22,483 nt of DNA from Gp6-AA40 sp036742665 (GTDB taxonomy: Bacteria > Acidobacteriota > Vicinamibacteria > Vicinamibacterales > UBA2999), in NCBI GenBank assembly GCA_036742665.1, contig DAINQP010000082.1:1-22483 (forward strand), read 5' to 3'. The notes below the pieces were generated by a model. It searched no databases, was not told the DNA's origin, and saw only the letters and a program-made list of their open reading frames with translations. Positions 1-6,937 of this stretch are shown one piece after another (within the stretch, counting starts at the first letter, position 1; each line of letters opens with the position of its first letter). The position numbers and the translations under genes are program-made.

Positions 1-2
1 CC

Positions 3-593
3 GCCGCGAAGTGCGTCCGCAACGACATTCACCTTGATGACGGTATGCGTGCCCTGCTCATCACCGGCTCGAACATGTCGGGCAAGAGCACGCTGCTGCG
101 GACCGTCGGCATCAACACCGTCCTGGCACTCGCCGGCGCTCCGGTGCGCGCCGAATCCCTGCGCCTCTCCCCGCTCGTCACAGGCGCGACGCTGCGCATC
201 CAGGACTCGCTCCTGGAAGGCCGATCGCGTTTCTACGCAGAGATCACCCGCATCCGCGAGATCGCAGACATGTCCCGCGGACCGGTACCACTGCTCTTCC
301 TGCTCGACGAGCTCTTTCACGGCACCAACTCGCACGATCGCCTGATCGGTTCGTCGGGCGTCCTGCGCAGCCTGCTCGATCACGGCGCCATCGGCCTGAT
401 CACGACGCACGATCTGGCGCTGGCCGGTATCGCGCGAGCCCTCGCACCGCGCGCCGATAACGTCCACTTCGAGGACTGGTTCGACGGCCAGGAACTGCGA
501 TTCGACTACCGTCTGAAGCCCGGCCCCGTCACGCGCAGCAATGCCATCGCGCTGATGCGCGCCGTCGGATTGGATGTGCCGGAGGAGTCATGA
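3..593 (+). CDS. MutS-like DNA mismatch repair family ATPase, C-terminal part (5' truncated by window edge)
   Basis: The reading frame is open from base 3, so the gene begins outside the window; about 196 residues are visible. They form the ATPase domain of the MutS family: Walker A TGSNMSGKS near the start, Walker B with LLFLLDELFHGTNSHDR, and a late TTHDLAL switch motif. The chain ends soon after a YRLKPGPVTRSNAIALMRAV segment. It lacks the extra C-terminal helix-turn-helix and beta-clamp region of housekeeping MutS, which fits the MutS-related branch of short proteins whose role is poorly known. ATP binding and a DNA-linked function are inferred from the family; the substrate-recognition domains cannot be seen. 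The stop TGA overlaps the start of the next gene (ATGA), suggesting translational coupling with tryptophan dioxygenase, though the two products have no obvious shared function. Confidence 0.88.
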   Translation, partial: AAKCVRNDIHLDDGMRALLITGSNMSGKSTLLRTVGINTVLALAGAPVRAESLRLSPLVTGATLRIQDSLLEGRSRFYAEITRIREIADMSRGPVPLLFLLDELFHGTNSHDRLIGSSGVLRSLLDHGAIGLITTHDLALAGIARALAPRADNVHFEDWFDGQELRFDYRLKPGPVTRSNAIALMRAVGLDVPEES

Positions 594-1387
594 CCACACC
601 GAACCCGTCCGTCACCTACGCGAACTATCTGCAGCTCGACGAGCTGCTGTCGCTACAGCAACCGCGTGCCGAGGGTCCCGAACACGACGAGCTGCTCTTC
701 ATCGTCATTCACCAGGTCTACGAGCTGTGGTTCAAGGAGCTCCTGCACGAGCTCGATCGCGTCGCCGCACTGCTCCGAGGGGACGAGCCGCACCGCGTGC
801 AGCACACCCTCAAGCGCATTCTGACGATCCTCAAGGTGCTCGTCGCGCAGCTCGACATCCTCGAGACGATGACACCGCTGGAATTTCTGTCGTTCAGGTC
901 GCGCCTCGAAGCGGCGAGCGGATTCCAGTCCGACCAGTTCCGGCAGATTGAGTTCGTGCTCGGCGCAAAGAGCGAGTCAGCGATCGGGCGCTTTGCAGCG
1001 AGCAGCCGCGCTCGAGCGGCGCTCGAACGGCGGTACCGCGAATCCACGCTGTGGGATGCGTTTCTGCAGTATCTCGCCGGCGAGGGCTACCCGGTTCCGG
1101 CCACGCACCTCACCCGCGACGTCACCGCGCTGATCACTCCGTCACCGGAGATCCAGGACATCCTCGTGGATGCGTACCGGCAGGACGCCAAGACGCAGGG
1201 CATCTGCGAGCGCCTCGTGGATCTCGACGAAGGCTTTGCGGAATGGCGCTATCGCCATGTCCGGATGGTCGAGCGAACGATTGGCGTCAAGCCTGGAACG
1301 GGCGGGTCATCCGGCGCGGGGTATCTCCGCACCACGCTCGGGCAGAACCTGTTTCCGGATCTCTGGGAGATTCGATCGCGTTTGTAA
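590..1387 (+). CDS. kynA: tryptophan 2,3-dioxygenase
   Basis: Heme dioxygenase that opens the indole ring of L-tryptophan to N-formylkynurenine, the first step of the kynurenine pathway; cytosolic, normally tetrameric. The 265-residue length matches bacterial members. Family motifs are present in order: FIVIHQVYELWFKE with the distal His at about residue 41, SGFQSDQFRQIEF at about 110-122 carrying the Arg (about 118) that binds the substrate carboxylate, RYRHVRMVERTIG with the proximal heme-ligating His at about 223, and GTGGSSG at about 236-242 contacting the substrate amino group. These residue roles are carried over from characterised homologues. The ATG overlaps the stop of the MutS-like gene by 4 bp. 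A kynureninase-like gene lies about 1.4 kb downstream on the same strand, but the intermediate arylformamidase is not in the window. Confidence 0.96.
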   Translation: MTTPNPSVTYANYLQLDELLSLQQPRAEGPEHDELLFIVIHQVYELWFKELLHELDRVAALLRGDEPHRVQHTLKRILTILKVLVAQLDILETMTPLEFLSFRSRLEAASGFQSDQFRQIEFVLGAKSESAIGRFAASSRARAALERRYRESTLWDAFLQYLAGEGYPVPATHLTRDVTALITPSPEIQDILVDAYRQDAKTQGICERLVDLDEGFAEWRYRHVRMVERTIGVKPGTGGSSGAGYLRTTLGQNLFPDLWEIRSRL

Positions 1388-1397
1388 AATAGAGGAC

Positions 1398-1694
1398 GTG
1401 AAATTCCTTTTGCGCGCGGCGGCGGTCTTCTTCATCGCGGGCCTTGTCACGGCCCGCGCATCGACCCAATCTCCAAGTTCCGGTGAAGACCTGCCGGACG
1501 GCGAGGGCAAGAAGCTCCTGGAGTCCCGCTGCACGTCGTGCCACGAGCTCACCGAAGTGACCAAGTTTCGCGGCTACTACAACCGCGCGCAATGGCGCGA
1601 CATCGTCGTCACGATGGTCGAGTACGGCGCGGACCTGAAGAAACCCGAAGTCGAGACGCTAGCCGACTACCTGGCGCAGCAGCTCGGCAAGTAG
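1398..1694 (+). CDS. small exported c-type cytochrome, single CXXCH heme
   Basis: A 98-residue protein with an N-terminal hydrophobic signal (KFLLRAAAVFFIAGLVTARA) and one heme-c motif, CTSCH, at residues 45-49. The tail resembles small monoheme cytochromes; a Met at about 73 in VVTMVEYG is a candidate sixth ligand, but this is inference. It would act in the periplasm or attached to the membrane as an electron carrier; the partner is unknown. I chose the GTG at 1398 because it sits directly before the signal peptide and 10 bp after the kynA stop. The purine-rich AGAGGA before it is closer than a usual Shine-Dalgarno. The same frame runs further upstream from an ATG at 1170, but that stretch lies inside kynA and reads as shadow. 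It ends 7 bp before the convergent beta-propeller gene. Confidence 0.85.
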   Translation: MKFLLRAAAVFFIAGLVTARASTQSPSSGEDLPDGEGKKLLESRCTSCHELTEVTKFRGYYNRAQWRDIVVTMVEYGADLKKPEVETLADYLAQQLGK

Positions 1695-1701
1695 GGCAGA
1701 C

Positions 1702-2724
1702 CTAGCGCATCACGACCGTGATGTTGCGCTTCGGCGACTTCCCCACTTTGATCTGCGCCACTTCCTTGCGCGACGCGACATCAATCGCATGGACGATGTC
1801 GGTGTTCTCCGTGGTGATGTAGATCAACTTGCTGTCGGGCGTGAACGTGACCCAGTCAGGACGCCCACCGAGATCGACAGGGTTCGGCAGCAGCTTCACG
1901 TCCGGCAGTGAATAGGTGTAGACGCGCGCATTCGGGCGGCTCGTCACCCATAAGCTCTTGCCATCGGGCGCGACGCCGACGCCGTGCGACGGCGAGCCGT
2001 TGAACGGACCCTTGTCGACCTTCTCCGCCGGAATGTCATCGGGCAGCGTGACACGGCCAACTTCCTTCCGCTGGGCGAAGTCGACGATTGCGAAGCCATG
2101 TAAATCCGACAGCTGCACGAAGATACGCTTGGTCGATCCGTCTGGATTGACCTCGAACGCCATGGGGCGCACACCCTGCTCGAACAGCGTCCACAACGGC
2201 TCATCGGTCTTCTGATCGATGACCGTCATCACACGGCCGGCAATCGATCCGGCGATCACGTGCTTCCCGTCTGGTGTGACGTACACGTTGTGAATCCCGC
2301 CCTTGGTCGCAATGCTCTTCACGCGTTCGAGCGTCTTCGTGTCGATCACGTCGACCGCACCGGGCGCGGAAACGATGCCCACGTAGACACGGCTGCCGTC
2401 CTTTGCAATTGAGATGTTATTCGGACGGCCGGTCAGGGGAATCTTCTTCGTCGTCTGCAGTGTTTTGCCGTCAACGATGTGCAGCGTCTGCTCGGCCTCG
2501 CTACTGATGTAGAAACGGTGGCCATCTGGATCCGCGGCGGCGCCGTGATTGATCGGAATGCCCTTGATCTCACCGACGATCGTGTTCGACGAAGGGTCGA
2601 TCAAATGGATGTTGTCGCCGGCCGAGTTCGTCTGCACAATCCGAACCTGCGCGGCGGCAGCCGATGTGAGTCCGGTTATGAACATTACGACTGCGAAACC
2701 GCGACCAATGACTCCGAGGATCAT
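1702..2724 (-). CDS. secreted YVTN-family beta-propeller repeat protein
   Basis: A 340-residue protein with a signal peptide (FAVVMFITGLTSAAAAQ, cleavage expected after the Ala run). It is followed by repeated blades of about 40-45 residues with the pattern IDxxxxxxVxxI...GxPxxxxxxPDGxxxYV, for example IPINHGAAADPDGHRFYIS, LTGRPNNISIAKDGSRVYVG and GGIHNVYVTPDGKHVIAG. Such 7-blade propellers are extracytoplasmic scaffolds or sensors with varied or unknown ligands, so no specific function can be given. An in-frame ATG at 2784 exists, but ATG 2724 is preferred. It has AGGAGG four bases upstream and puts the signal peptide at the N-terminus. The gene is divergent from the kynureninase-like gene and convergent with the small cytochrome; a redox link to that cytochrome is possible but unproven. 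Confidence 0.88.
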   Translation of the reverse strand: MILGVIGRGFAVVMFITGLTSAAAAQVRIVQTNSAGDNIHLIDPSSNTIVGEIKGIPINHGAAADPDGHRFYISSEAEQTLHIVDGKTLQTTKKIPLTGRPNNISIAKDGSRVYVGIVSAPGAVDVIDTKTLERVKSIATKGGIHNVYVTPDGKHVIAGSIAGRVMTVIDQKTDEPLWTLFEQGVRPMAFEVNPDGSTKRIFVQLSDLHGFAIVDFAQRKEVGRVTLPDDIPAEKVDKGPFNGSPSHGVGVAPDGKSLWVTSRPNARVYTYSLPDVKLLPNPVDLGGRPDWVTFTPDSKLIYITTENTDIVHAIDVASRKEVAQIKVGKSPKRNITVVMR

Positions 2725-2728
2725 GAAG

Positions 2729-2734
2729 CCTCCT
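2729..2734 (-). promoter_or_regulatory. Shine-Dalgarno AGGAGG deciding the start of the beta-propeller gene
   Basis: On the minus strand AGGAGG is followed by CTTC and the ATG at 2724. It is one of the few strong ribosome binding sites in the window and favours 2724 over the upstream ATG at 2784. Only 39 bp separate this start from the divergent ATG at 2764, so both promoters must lie in or overlap this gap and the flanking coding ends. Confidence 0.8.
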
Positions 2735-2763
2735 GTGCAGGCGCGAGCGTAGCATAGGACCCG

Positions 2764-3927
2764 ATGACGGATCTCGCCCGCCATTATTCGCGATTCCGCG
2801 TTGGCGAACGCCTGCTACTCACCGGCCATTCTCATCAGGCATGGCCTGACGTCGGATTCGACGCCCAGAGTCGTGCGTGGCTCGACGCCGCAGAGTTCGT
2901 CGACGACAAATGGGAGCGCGCCGCCGAACGTGCCGCTCTGGTACGGGCCGGATTCGCGCGGCTGCTCGGCGACACGCCAACCAACATCGCGCTCGGGCAG
3001 AACACCCACGAGCTCGTGACCCGCTGGCTGTCGGCGCTGCCGTTCCGCCAGCGGCAGCGGCTCGTCACGACCGACGGCGAGTTCCACACCATTCGTCGTC
3101 AGATGGATCGATTCGCCGATGAAGCGATCGAGGTGAAGAAAATCGCCGCGCATCCTGTGGACACGCTGGCCGATCGGCTGGCCAATGAAGTGAACGATCG
3201 GACGCTTGCCGTGCTGGTGTCGTCGGTACTCTTCGAAACGTCGGCAATCGTTCCAGGACTCGATCGCGTTGCGGCCGCCTGTGGGACGCATGGGACCGAG
3301 TTACTGGTGGACGCGTATCACCATCTCAATGTCGTCCCGTTCGACGTGTCCTCGTTGGGACTCCGCGAGGCATTTGTGACTGGCGGCGGTTACAAGTACT
3401 GTCAGCTTGGCGAGGGCAATTGCTTCCTCCGCGTTCCGGATGGCTGCAACCTGCGTCCGATCCTCACCGGGTGGTTCGCCGAATTCGAATCGATCGAACA
3501 GACCGGCCGTGAACGAGTGACGTTCGGAGGAGGCGCTGCAGCGTTTGCCGGCGCTACCTACGATCCGACGTCGCACTATCGCGCCGCCGCAATTTTTGAC
3601 TTCCATCAGCAGCAGGGACTGACGTCCGACATATTGCGCCGCATCAACCAGCATCAGGTCGGCATCCTCATCTCTGCGTTCGAAGGGCTCGACGTCCCCG
3701 CGTCGGCGGCACACGTCGAGCCGATGGCACTCGATCAACGCGGCGGGTTCGTGGCGATTCGGTCGCCTCAGGCGCGAGACCTGGCGCGACGCCTTCGCGA
3801 GCGCGGCGTGTTCGTCGATGCGCGTGGCGACGTGCTGCGAATGGGACCTGCGCCGTACCTGCGCGACGATCAGCTGATGGATGCGGTCGCTGCGTTAGGC
3901 GAGGAGGTTCGTAGAGGCGGGTCCTGA
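2764..3927 (+). CDS. kynU: kynureninase-like PLP enzyme (aminotransferase class V fold)
   Basis: A 387-residue PLP-dependent fold-type I enzyme. Visible features are SHQAWPDV near the N-terminus, a substrate/phosphate-side segment ALGQNTHELVTRWLSAL (about 76-92), LLVDAYHHLNVVPFD with the cofactor-nitrogen Asp at about 183, and GGGYKYCQLGEGNCF with the Schiff-base Lys at about 211. The Asp/Lys spacing and the YKY...GEG environment match kynureninase, which splits kynurenine to anthranilate and alanine. The presence of kynA nearby supports this over cysteine desulfurase or another class V enzyme. The protein is somewhat diverged, so the assignment is family-level with moderate confidence in substrate. 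The ATG at 2764 gives a normal N-terminus; the ribosome site is weak. The final codons and TGA lie in a long palindrome shared with the convergent gene. Confidence 0.8.
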   Translation: MTDLARHYSRFRVGERLLLTGHSHQAWPDVGFDAQSRAWLDAAEFVDDKWERAAERAALVRAGFARLLGDTPTNIALGQNTHELVTRWLSALPFRQRQRLVTTDGEFHTIRRQMDRFADEAIEVKKIAAHPVDTLADRLANEVNDRTLAVLVSSVLFETSAIVPGLDRVAAACGTHGTELLVDAYHHLNVVPFDVSSLGLREAFVTGGGYKYCQLGEGNCFLRVPDGCNLRPILTGWFAEFESIEQTGRERVTFGGGAAAFAGATYDPTSHYRAAAIFDFHQQQGLTSDILRRINQHQVGILISAFEGLDVPASAAHVEPMALDQRGGFVAIRSPQARDLARRLRERGVFVDARGDVLRMGPAPYLRDDQLMDAVAALGEEVRRGGS

Positions 3928-3957
3928 GCAGAGGCGCGTCTCAAGACCCGCGTCTAC
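3911..3957. repeat. imperfect 18-bp inverted repeat spanning both stop codons; candidate bidirectional terminator
   Basis: The left arm GTAGAGGCGGGTCCTGAG (3911-3928) pairs with CTCAAGACCCGCGTCTAC (3940-3957) in 16 of 18 positions, with an 11-base loop. The kynureninase TGA (3925-3927) is in the left arm and the FAD dehydrogenase TAG (3954-3956, minus strand) in the right. The loop carries a partial extra copy of the arm (AGAGGCGCGTC). No U-tract follows, so it may act as a factor-assisted terminator or be a REP-like mobile palindrome. Confidence 0.75.
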
Positions 3958-5348
3958 ACGTGAAAGAGCTTGCCAGGGTTCATCCGATTGTCGGGATCGA
4001 GCGCGCCCTTGATCGCCTTCATCACCTCAAGCCCGTCGCCGTGCTCCTCGACGAGGTAGTCGATCTTTCCCATGCCGATGCCATGCTCACCGGTGCTGGT
4101 GCCGCCCATCGCCAACGCGCGATGCACGAGACGACTGTTCAACGACTTCACTTCCGCAAGCTGACGCGGGTCGTCCGGATCGAAGACGAAGTTCAGATGA
4201 AAATTCCCATCGCCGGCGTGTCCGACGAGCGGCGCGAACGCCTGCGAGGCCGCAAGATCCTGCTTGGTTTCGAGAATGCACTGTGCCAGCTTCGAGATCG
4301 GCACACACACATCGGTCACGAACGACTTGCCACCCGGGCGCATCGCGCGCGCCGCGTACAGCGTGTTGTGCCGCGCCTGCCACAAGTTCGTGCGCGCCTC
4401 GGTCGTCGTCGCCCACTGGAACTCACCGGCGCCATGCTCGGCAGCAATCTCCTGAACCGACGCCGCATGCTCGCGCACGCCGGCCTCGCTGGTGCCATGA
4501 AACTCGAAAAACAATGTCGGCTTCACCGGGTGCGACAGGTGTGAATAGCGGTTGACCGCATCGATCATCACTTCGTCGAGGAGCTCGATTCGCGCGACCG
4601 GAATCCCCAATTGGATGGTTGTGATGACCGTCCGCACCGCGCCGTCCATTGAATCAAACGGACAGACGGCCGCGGAAATCGCGTCCGGCAATCCATGCAC
4701 GCGCAGCGTGATTTCGGTAATAGCGCCCAGCGTTCCCTCGGAGCCGACGAACAGACGCGTCAGGTCATATCCGGCGGACGACTTTCGCGCACGGCCGCCA
4801 GTGCGGATGACGCGACCGTCGGCGAGCACCACGGTCAAACCGCGGACCGTTTCCCGCATCGTCCCGTAGCGAACCGTGGTCGTGCCCGAGGCACCGGTTG
4901 CCACCATCCCGCCGATCGTGGCGTCGGCCCCAGGATCGACCCAGAAGTACACCCCGGTATTCGCCAGCGCCTTGTTCAATTGACGATGGGTGATGCCGGC
5001 TTCGACGGTGACGTCGAGATCGTCCACGCTGACGCGCAGGACGCGGTTCATGCGCGACAGGTCGATGGACACGCCGCCCTGCAGCGCGTTGACGTGCCCT
5101 TCGAGCGACGATCCGGCGCCGAACGGAACGACTGGCGCACCGTGACGGGCGGCTGCCTTCATCACCGCGCTCACTTCTTCGGTCGTCAGTGGGAAGACCA
5201 CGACGTCCGGTTCGCCGGGCTCGTGCCACGACTCACTGTGACTGTGCTGTTCGATCTGCGCGGGCGCGGTTGTGCAACGATCGCCGACGAACGCGCGGAG
5301 TTCCGCAATGAGTCCCGCGCGCGCGTCAGCAGAAAGGATGGAGGCCAG
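3954..5348 (-). CDS. FAD-linked 2-hydroxyacid dehydrogenase (GlcD / D-lactate dehydrogenase cytochrome type); start uncertain
   Basis: Flavoprotein of the FAD_binding_4 plus FAD-oxidase-C family, which oxidises D-lactate, glycolate or related 2-hydroxyacids and passes electrons to quinone or cytochrome. Visible features are PFGAGSSLEGHV (FAD pyrophosphate loop), VGSEGTLGAITEITLRVHG closing the FAD domain, HAGDGNFHLN with the metal-binding His residues, and STGEHGIGMGK near the C-terminus. Substrate cannot be told from sequence. The first ATG/GTG/TTG in frame is GTG 5201, which starts just before VFPLTTEEV. The open frame continues upstream with residues typical of the family N-terminus (LIAELRAFVGDR...EQHSHSEWHEPGEPDVV) as far as the TAA of the DoxX-like gene. 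I list CTG 5348 as a provisional start, giving 464 residues, the usual family length. Initiation by an ATC or ATT codon, or truncation to 5201, are alternatives. Confidence 0.85.
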   Translation of the reverse strand: MASILSADARAGLIAELRAFVGDRCTTAPAQIEQHSHSESWHEPGEPDVVVFPLTTEEVSAVMKAAARHGAPVVPFGAGSSLEGHVNALQGGVSIDLSRMNRVLRVSVDDLDVTVEAGITHRQLNKALANTGVYFWVDPGADATIGGMVATGASGTTTVRYGTMRETVRGLTVVLADGRVIRTGGRARKSSAGYDLTRLFVGSEGTLGAITEITLRVHGLPDAISAAVCPFDSMDGAVRTVITTIQLGIPVARIELLDEVMIDAVNRYSHLSHPVKPTLFFEFHGTSEAGVREHAASVQEIAAEHGAGEFQWATTTEARTNLWQARHNTLYAARAMRPGGKSFVTDVCVPISKLAQCILETKQDLAASQAFAPLVGHAGDGNFHLNFVFDPDDPRQLAEVKSLNSRLVHRALAMGGTSTGEHGIGMGKIDYLVEEHGDGLEVMKAIKGALDPDNRMNPGKLFHV

Positions 5349-5368
5349 GGGACGTTACCTGGGACGTT
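5349..5368. repeat. 8-bp direct repeat (12-bp partial tandem duplication) holding the DoxX stop codon
   Basis: GGGACGTT occurs at 5349-5356 and 5361-5368, separated by ACCT, so a 12-bp unit is partly duplicated. On the minus strand the unit contributes AGG TAA CGT CCC, including the stop codon that separates the DoxX-like frame from the FAD dehydrogenase, which lies in the same frame. Confidence 0.8.
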
Positions 5369-5765
5369 TCATCACGCCGTCGAGACTCCAGATGCCTGGA
5401 CCTCGCGTGCAGATGTAGAGAAACGCAAAACAGAACGCGACCGAATCGATGCCCATGTTGTTAATTGGTATGAGGCCCGCGGGCAGGCCCTTCCCCATGC
5501 CAATCATCATGACGTGCACGTACCAATAGGCCACCGCCATCTCACCGCTGGCGAGGAACGCCGCCAGGCGAGTGAACAGGCCGACCATGATCAACAGGCC
5601 ACAGACGGTCTCGACGACGCCGGCGGCACCCTGCATGCTGGCGAGCGGCGCCACCTGCCCGCCAAACCAGCCAAACATCTTCTGCAACCCGTAACACAGG
5701 AACAGAAAGCCAAACACGATACGGAACAACGCGTAGGTAATCGGTGCGTAGCGTTCTGGAATCAT
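5355..5765 (-). CDS. DoxX family membrane protein
   Basis: A 136-residue integral membrane protein with four predicted hydrophobic segments: ITYALFRIVFGFLFLCYGL, the VVETVCGLLIMVGL region, a segment around LASGEMAVAYWYV, and SVAFCFAFLYICTRG. The N-terminal pattern FRIVFGFLFLCYGLQKMFGWFGG is characteristic of DoxX/DUF417-like proteins, small four-helix proteins linked in some bacteria to redox or thiol metabolism; the exact function is unknown. The ATG at 5765 overlaps the MFS stop codon (ATGA), and I prefer it to upstream in-frame starts, which fall in coding sequence of the MFS gene. The C-terminus is VMKRPR followed by TAA, after which the FAD dehydrogenase continues in the same frame. Confidence 0.9.
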   Translation of the reverse strand: MIPERYAPITYALFRIVFGFLFLCYGLQKMFGWFGGQVAPLASMQGAAGVVETVCGLLIMVGLFTRLAAFLASGEMAVAYWYVHVMMIGMGKGLPAGLIPINNMGIDSVAFCFAFLYICTRGPGIWSLDGVMKRPR

Positions 5766-6937
5766 GCCGTCTCCTCGGAAGTGGACGAGGATTCTACCTG
5801 ATCCGCGTGAGGTGCCAGCCGTACGAGCAGCGCGACGACCAGACAACTGACGGCAATGAGGGACACGCCGGGACGCAATCCGGCACGATCCGATACGAAC
5901 CCGATTGCAACGGGAAGCGCGATGCCCCCGACCTGGAGGAGGGTGAGCAGGAGCCCGAACAAGGCACTCATGTTGCCTGGATGCCGGTCGCCCGCGAGCG
6001 CGAGCATCGTCGGCACCACGAGCGCGATCGCGCCGCCGATCACGAACGGCATCACCGCGAGCCACACCGGTTCACCGACGAGAACGAACACGGCGACACA
6101 CGCCGCCCCAGCGACCGCCGACCGAACGACGGCAGCAGCTTTCGTGCGCTCGACACGCGGTGAGAGCGTGACGCGCGCGACAATCAGGCCGAGCCAATGT
6201 GATCCCAGAGCCCATGTCGACGCCGACGCGCTGAATCCCTCCGCCTGCAGATACGTCGAGATCCAACCCGCCAGTGCCGCTTCGTTCCCTCCCCCAAGCA
6301 GCAACGCAATGGCGAGCCAGACAAAGCCTGGCTGGCGCGCGAACCGGCGGATTGCGTTTCCGAGCGAATGCGGCGCCGACAGGCGCGTCGGAGCAGGGGG
6401 CACCCACGCGCACGCCAGCGCGACCAGTGCCGCCACTACGCCTCCGGCGATGACGACCGCGCGCCACGACACGAGGGCAGACGATGCAACGGTTGTGACT
6501 GGCATCATCACACCGCCAATGCCAACCAGGATCGCCAGCCGGTTCATGCGTGTCGCCCGCTCGCCGGGAAAGAGGTCCGACGACAGTGCGTTCGACGCCG
6601 TATTCATGCCGGCAGACGCCACACCCAACGCGACGATGGTCATGCCGGCGAGGAGTGGTGTGCGTATCACCGCGATCAGCGGCATCGCGAGCGCAACAAG
6701 TCCCGACGACAACGCGAGCGACGCCCGGTACCCGAGCGCATCCACGATTGGACCAGACAGCAGACTGCCGAGGAGAAGCCCAACGAACAGCGCTGAGATC
6801 AGCGTCCCACGGCTGGTGAGCGTGAGCCCCAGCTCCGCGGCGGTCTCGGGTAGACCCAGCACGGTGCCTGGCAGGCTGAGAACGATTCCGTACACCAGCA
6901 TCGACGCGCAGGCGACGACGTAGAGACGGTCACGCAA
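5762..6937 (-). CDS. MFS transporter
   Basis: About 391 residues with twelve predicted transmembrane helices. The MFS loop 2-3 signature is visible as GSLLSGPIVDALGYRASLALSSG, and the MNTASNALSSDLFPGERATRMNRL segment resembles sugar/fucose-permease-like or general MFS_1 members. It is inner-membrane and the substrate is unknown. I take TTG 6937, which overlaps the end of the GcvT-like gene by 8 bp and leaves the first helix (YVVACASMLVYGIVLSLPGTVLG) intact. No clear ribosome binding site supports it, so coupling to the upstream gene is inferred. ATG 6898 would remove part of helix 1. The stop overlaps the DoxX start. The order GcvT-like, MFS, DoxX, FAD dehydrogenase suggests uptake and oxidation of one compound, but nothing in the sequence names it. 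Confidence 0.9.
   Translation of the reverse strand: MRDRLYVVACASMLVYGIVLSLPGTVLGLPETAAELGLTLTSRGTLISALFVGLLLGSLLSGPIVDALGYRASLALSSGLVALAMPLIAVIRTPLLAGMTIVALGVASAGMNTASNALSSDLFPGERATRMNRLAILVGIGGVMMPVTTVASSALVSWRAVVIAGGVVAALVALACAWVPPAPTRLSAPHSLGNAIRRFARQPGFVWLAIALLLGGGNEAALAGWISTYLQAEGFSASASTWALGSHWLGLIVARVTLSPRVERTKAAAVVRSAVAGAACVAVFVLVGEPVWLAVMPFVIGGAIALVVPTMLALAGDRHPGNMSALFGLLLTLLQVGGIALPVAIGFVSDRAGLRPGVSLIAVSCLVVALLVRLAPHADQVESSSTSEETA

Noticed and set aside
1170..1397. N-terminal extension of the small cytochrome from ATG 1170
   Set aside because: The stretch overlaps conserved kynA sequence in another frame and would bury the signal peptide; GTG 1398 is the better start.
4695..5801. 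368-codon plus-strand open frame opposite the FAD dehydrogenase and DoxX
   Set aside because: Low-complexity His/Arg/Asp composition and no family resemblance; the minus-strand genes explain the region.
5855..6923. 355-codon plus-strand open frame opposite the MFS gene
   Set aside because: Ser/Thr/Ala/Pro-rich antisense shadow of a membrane protein; no start signal or homology pattern.
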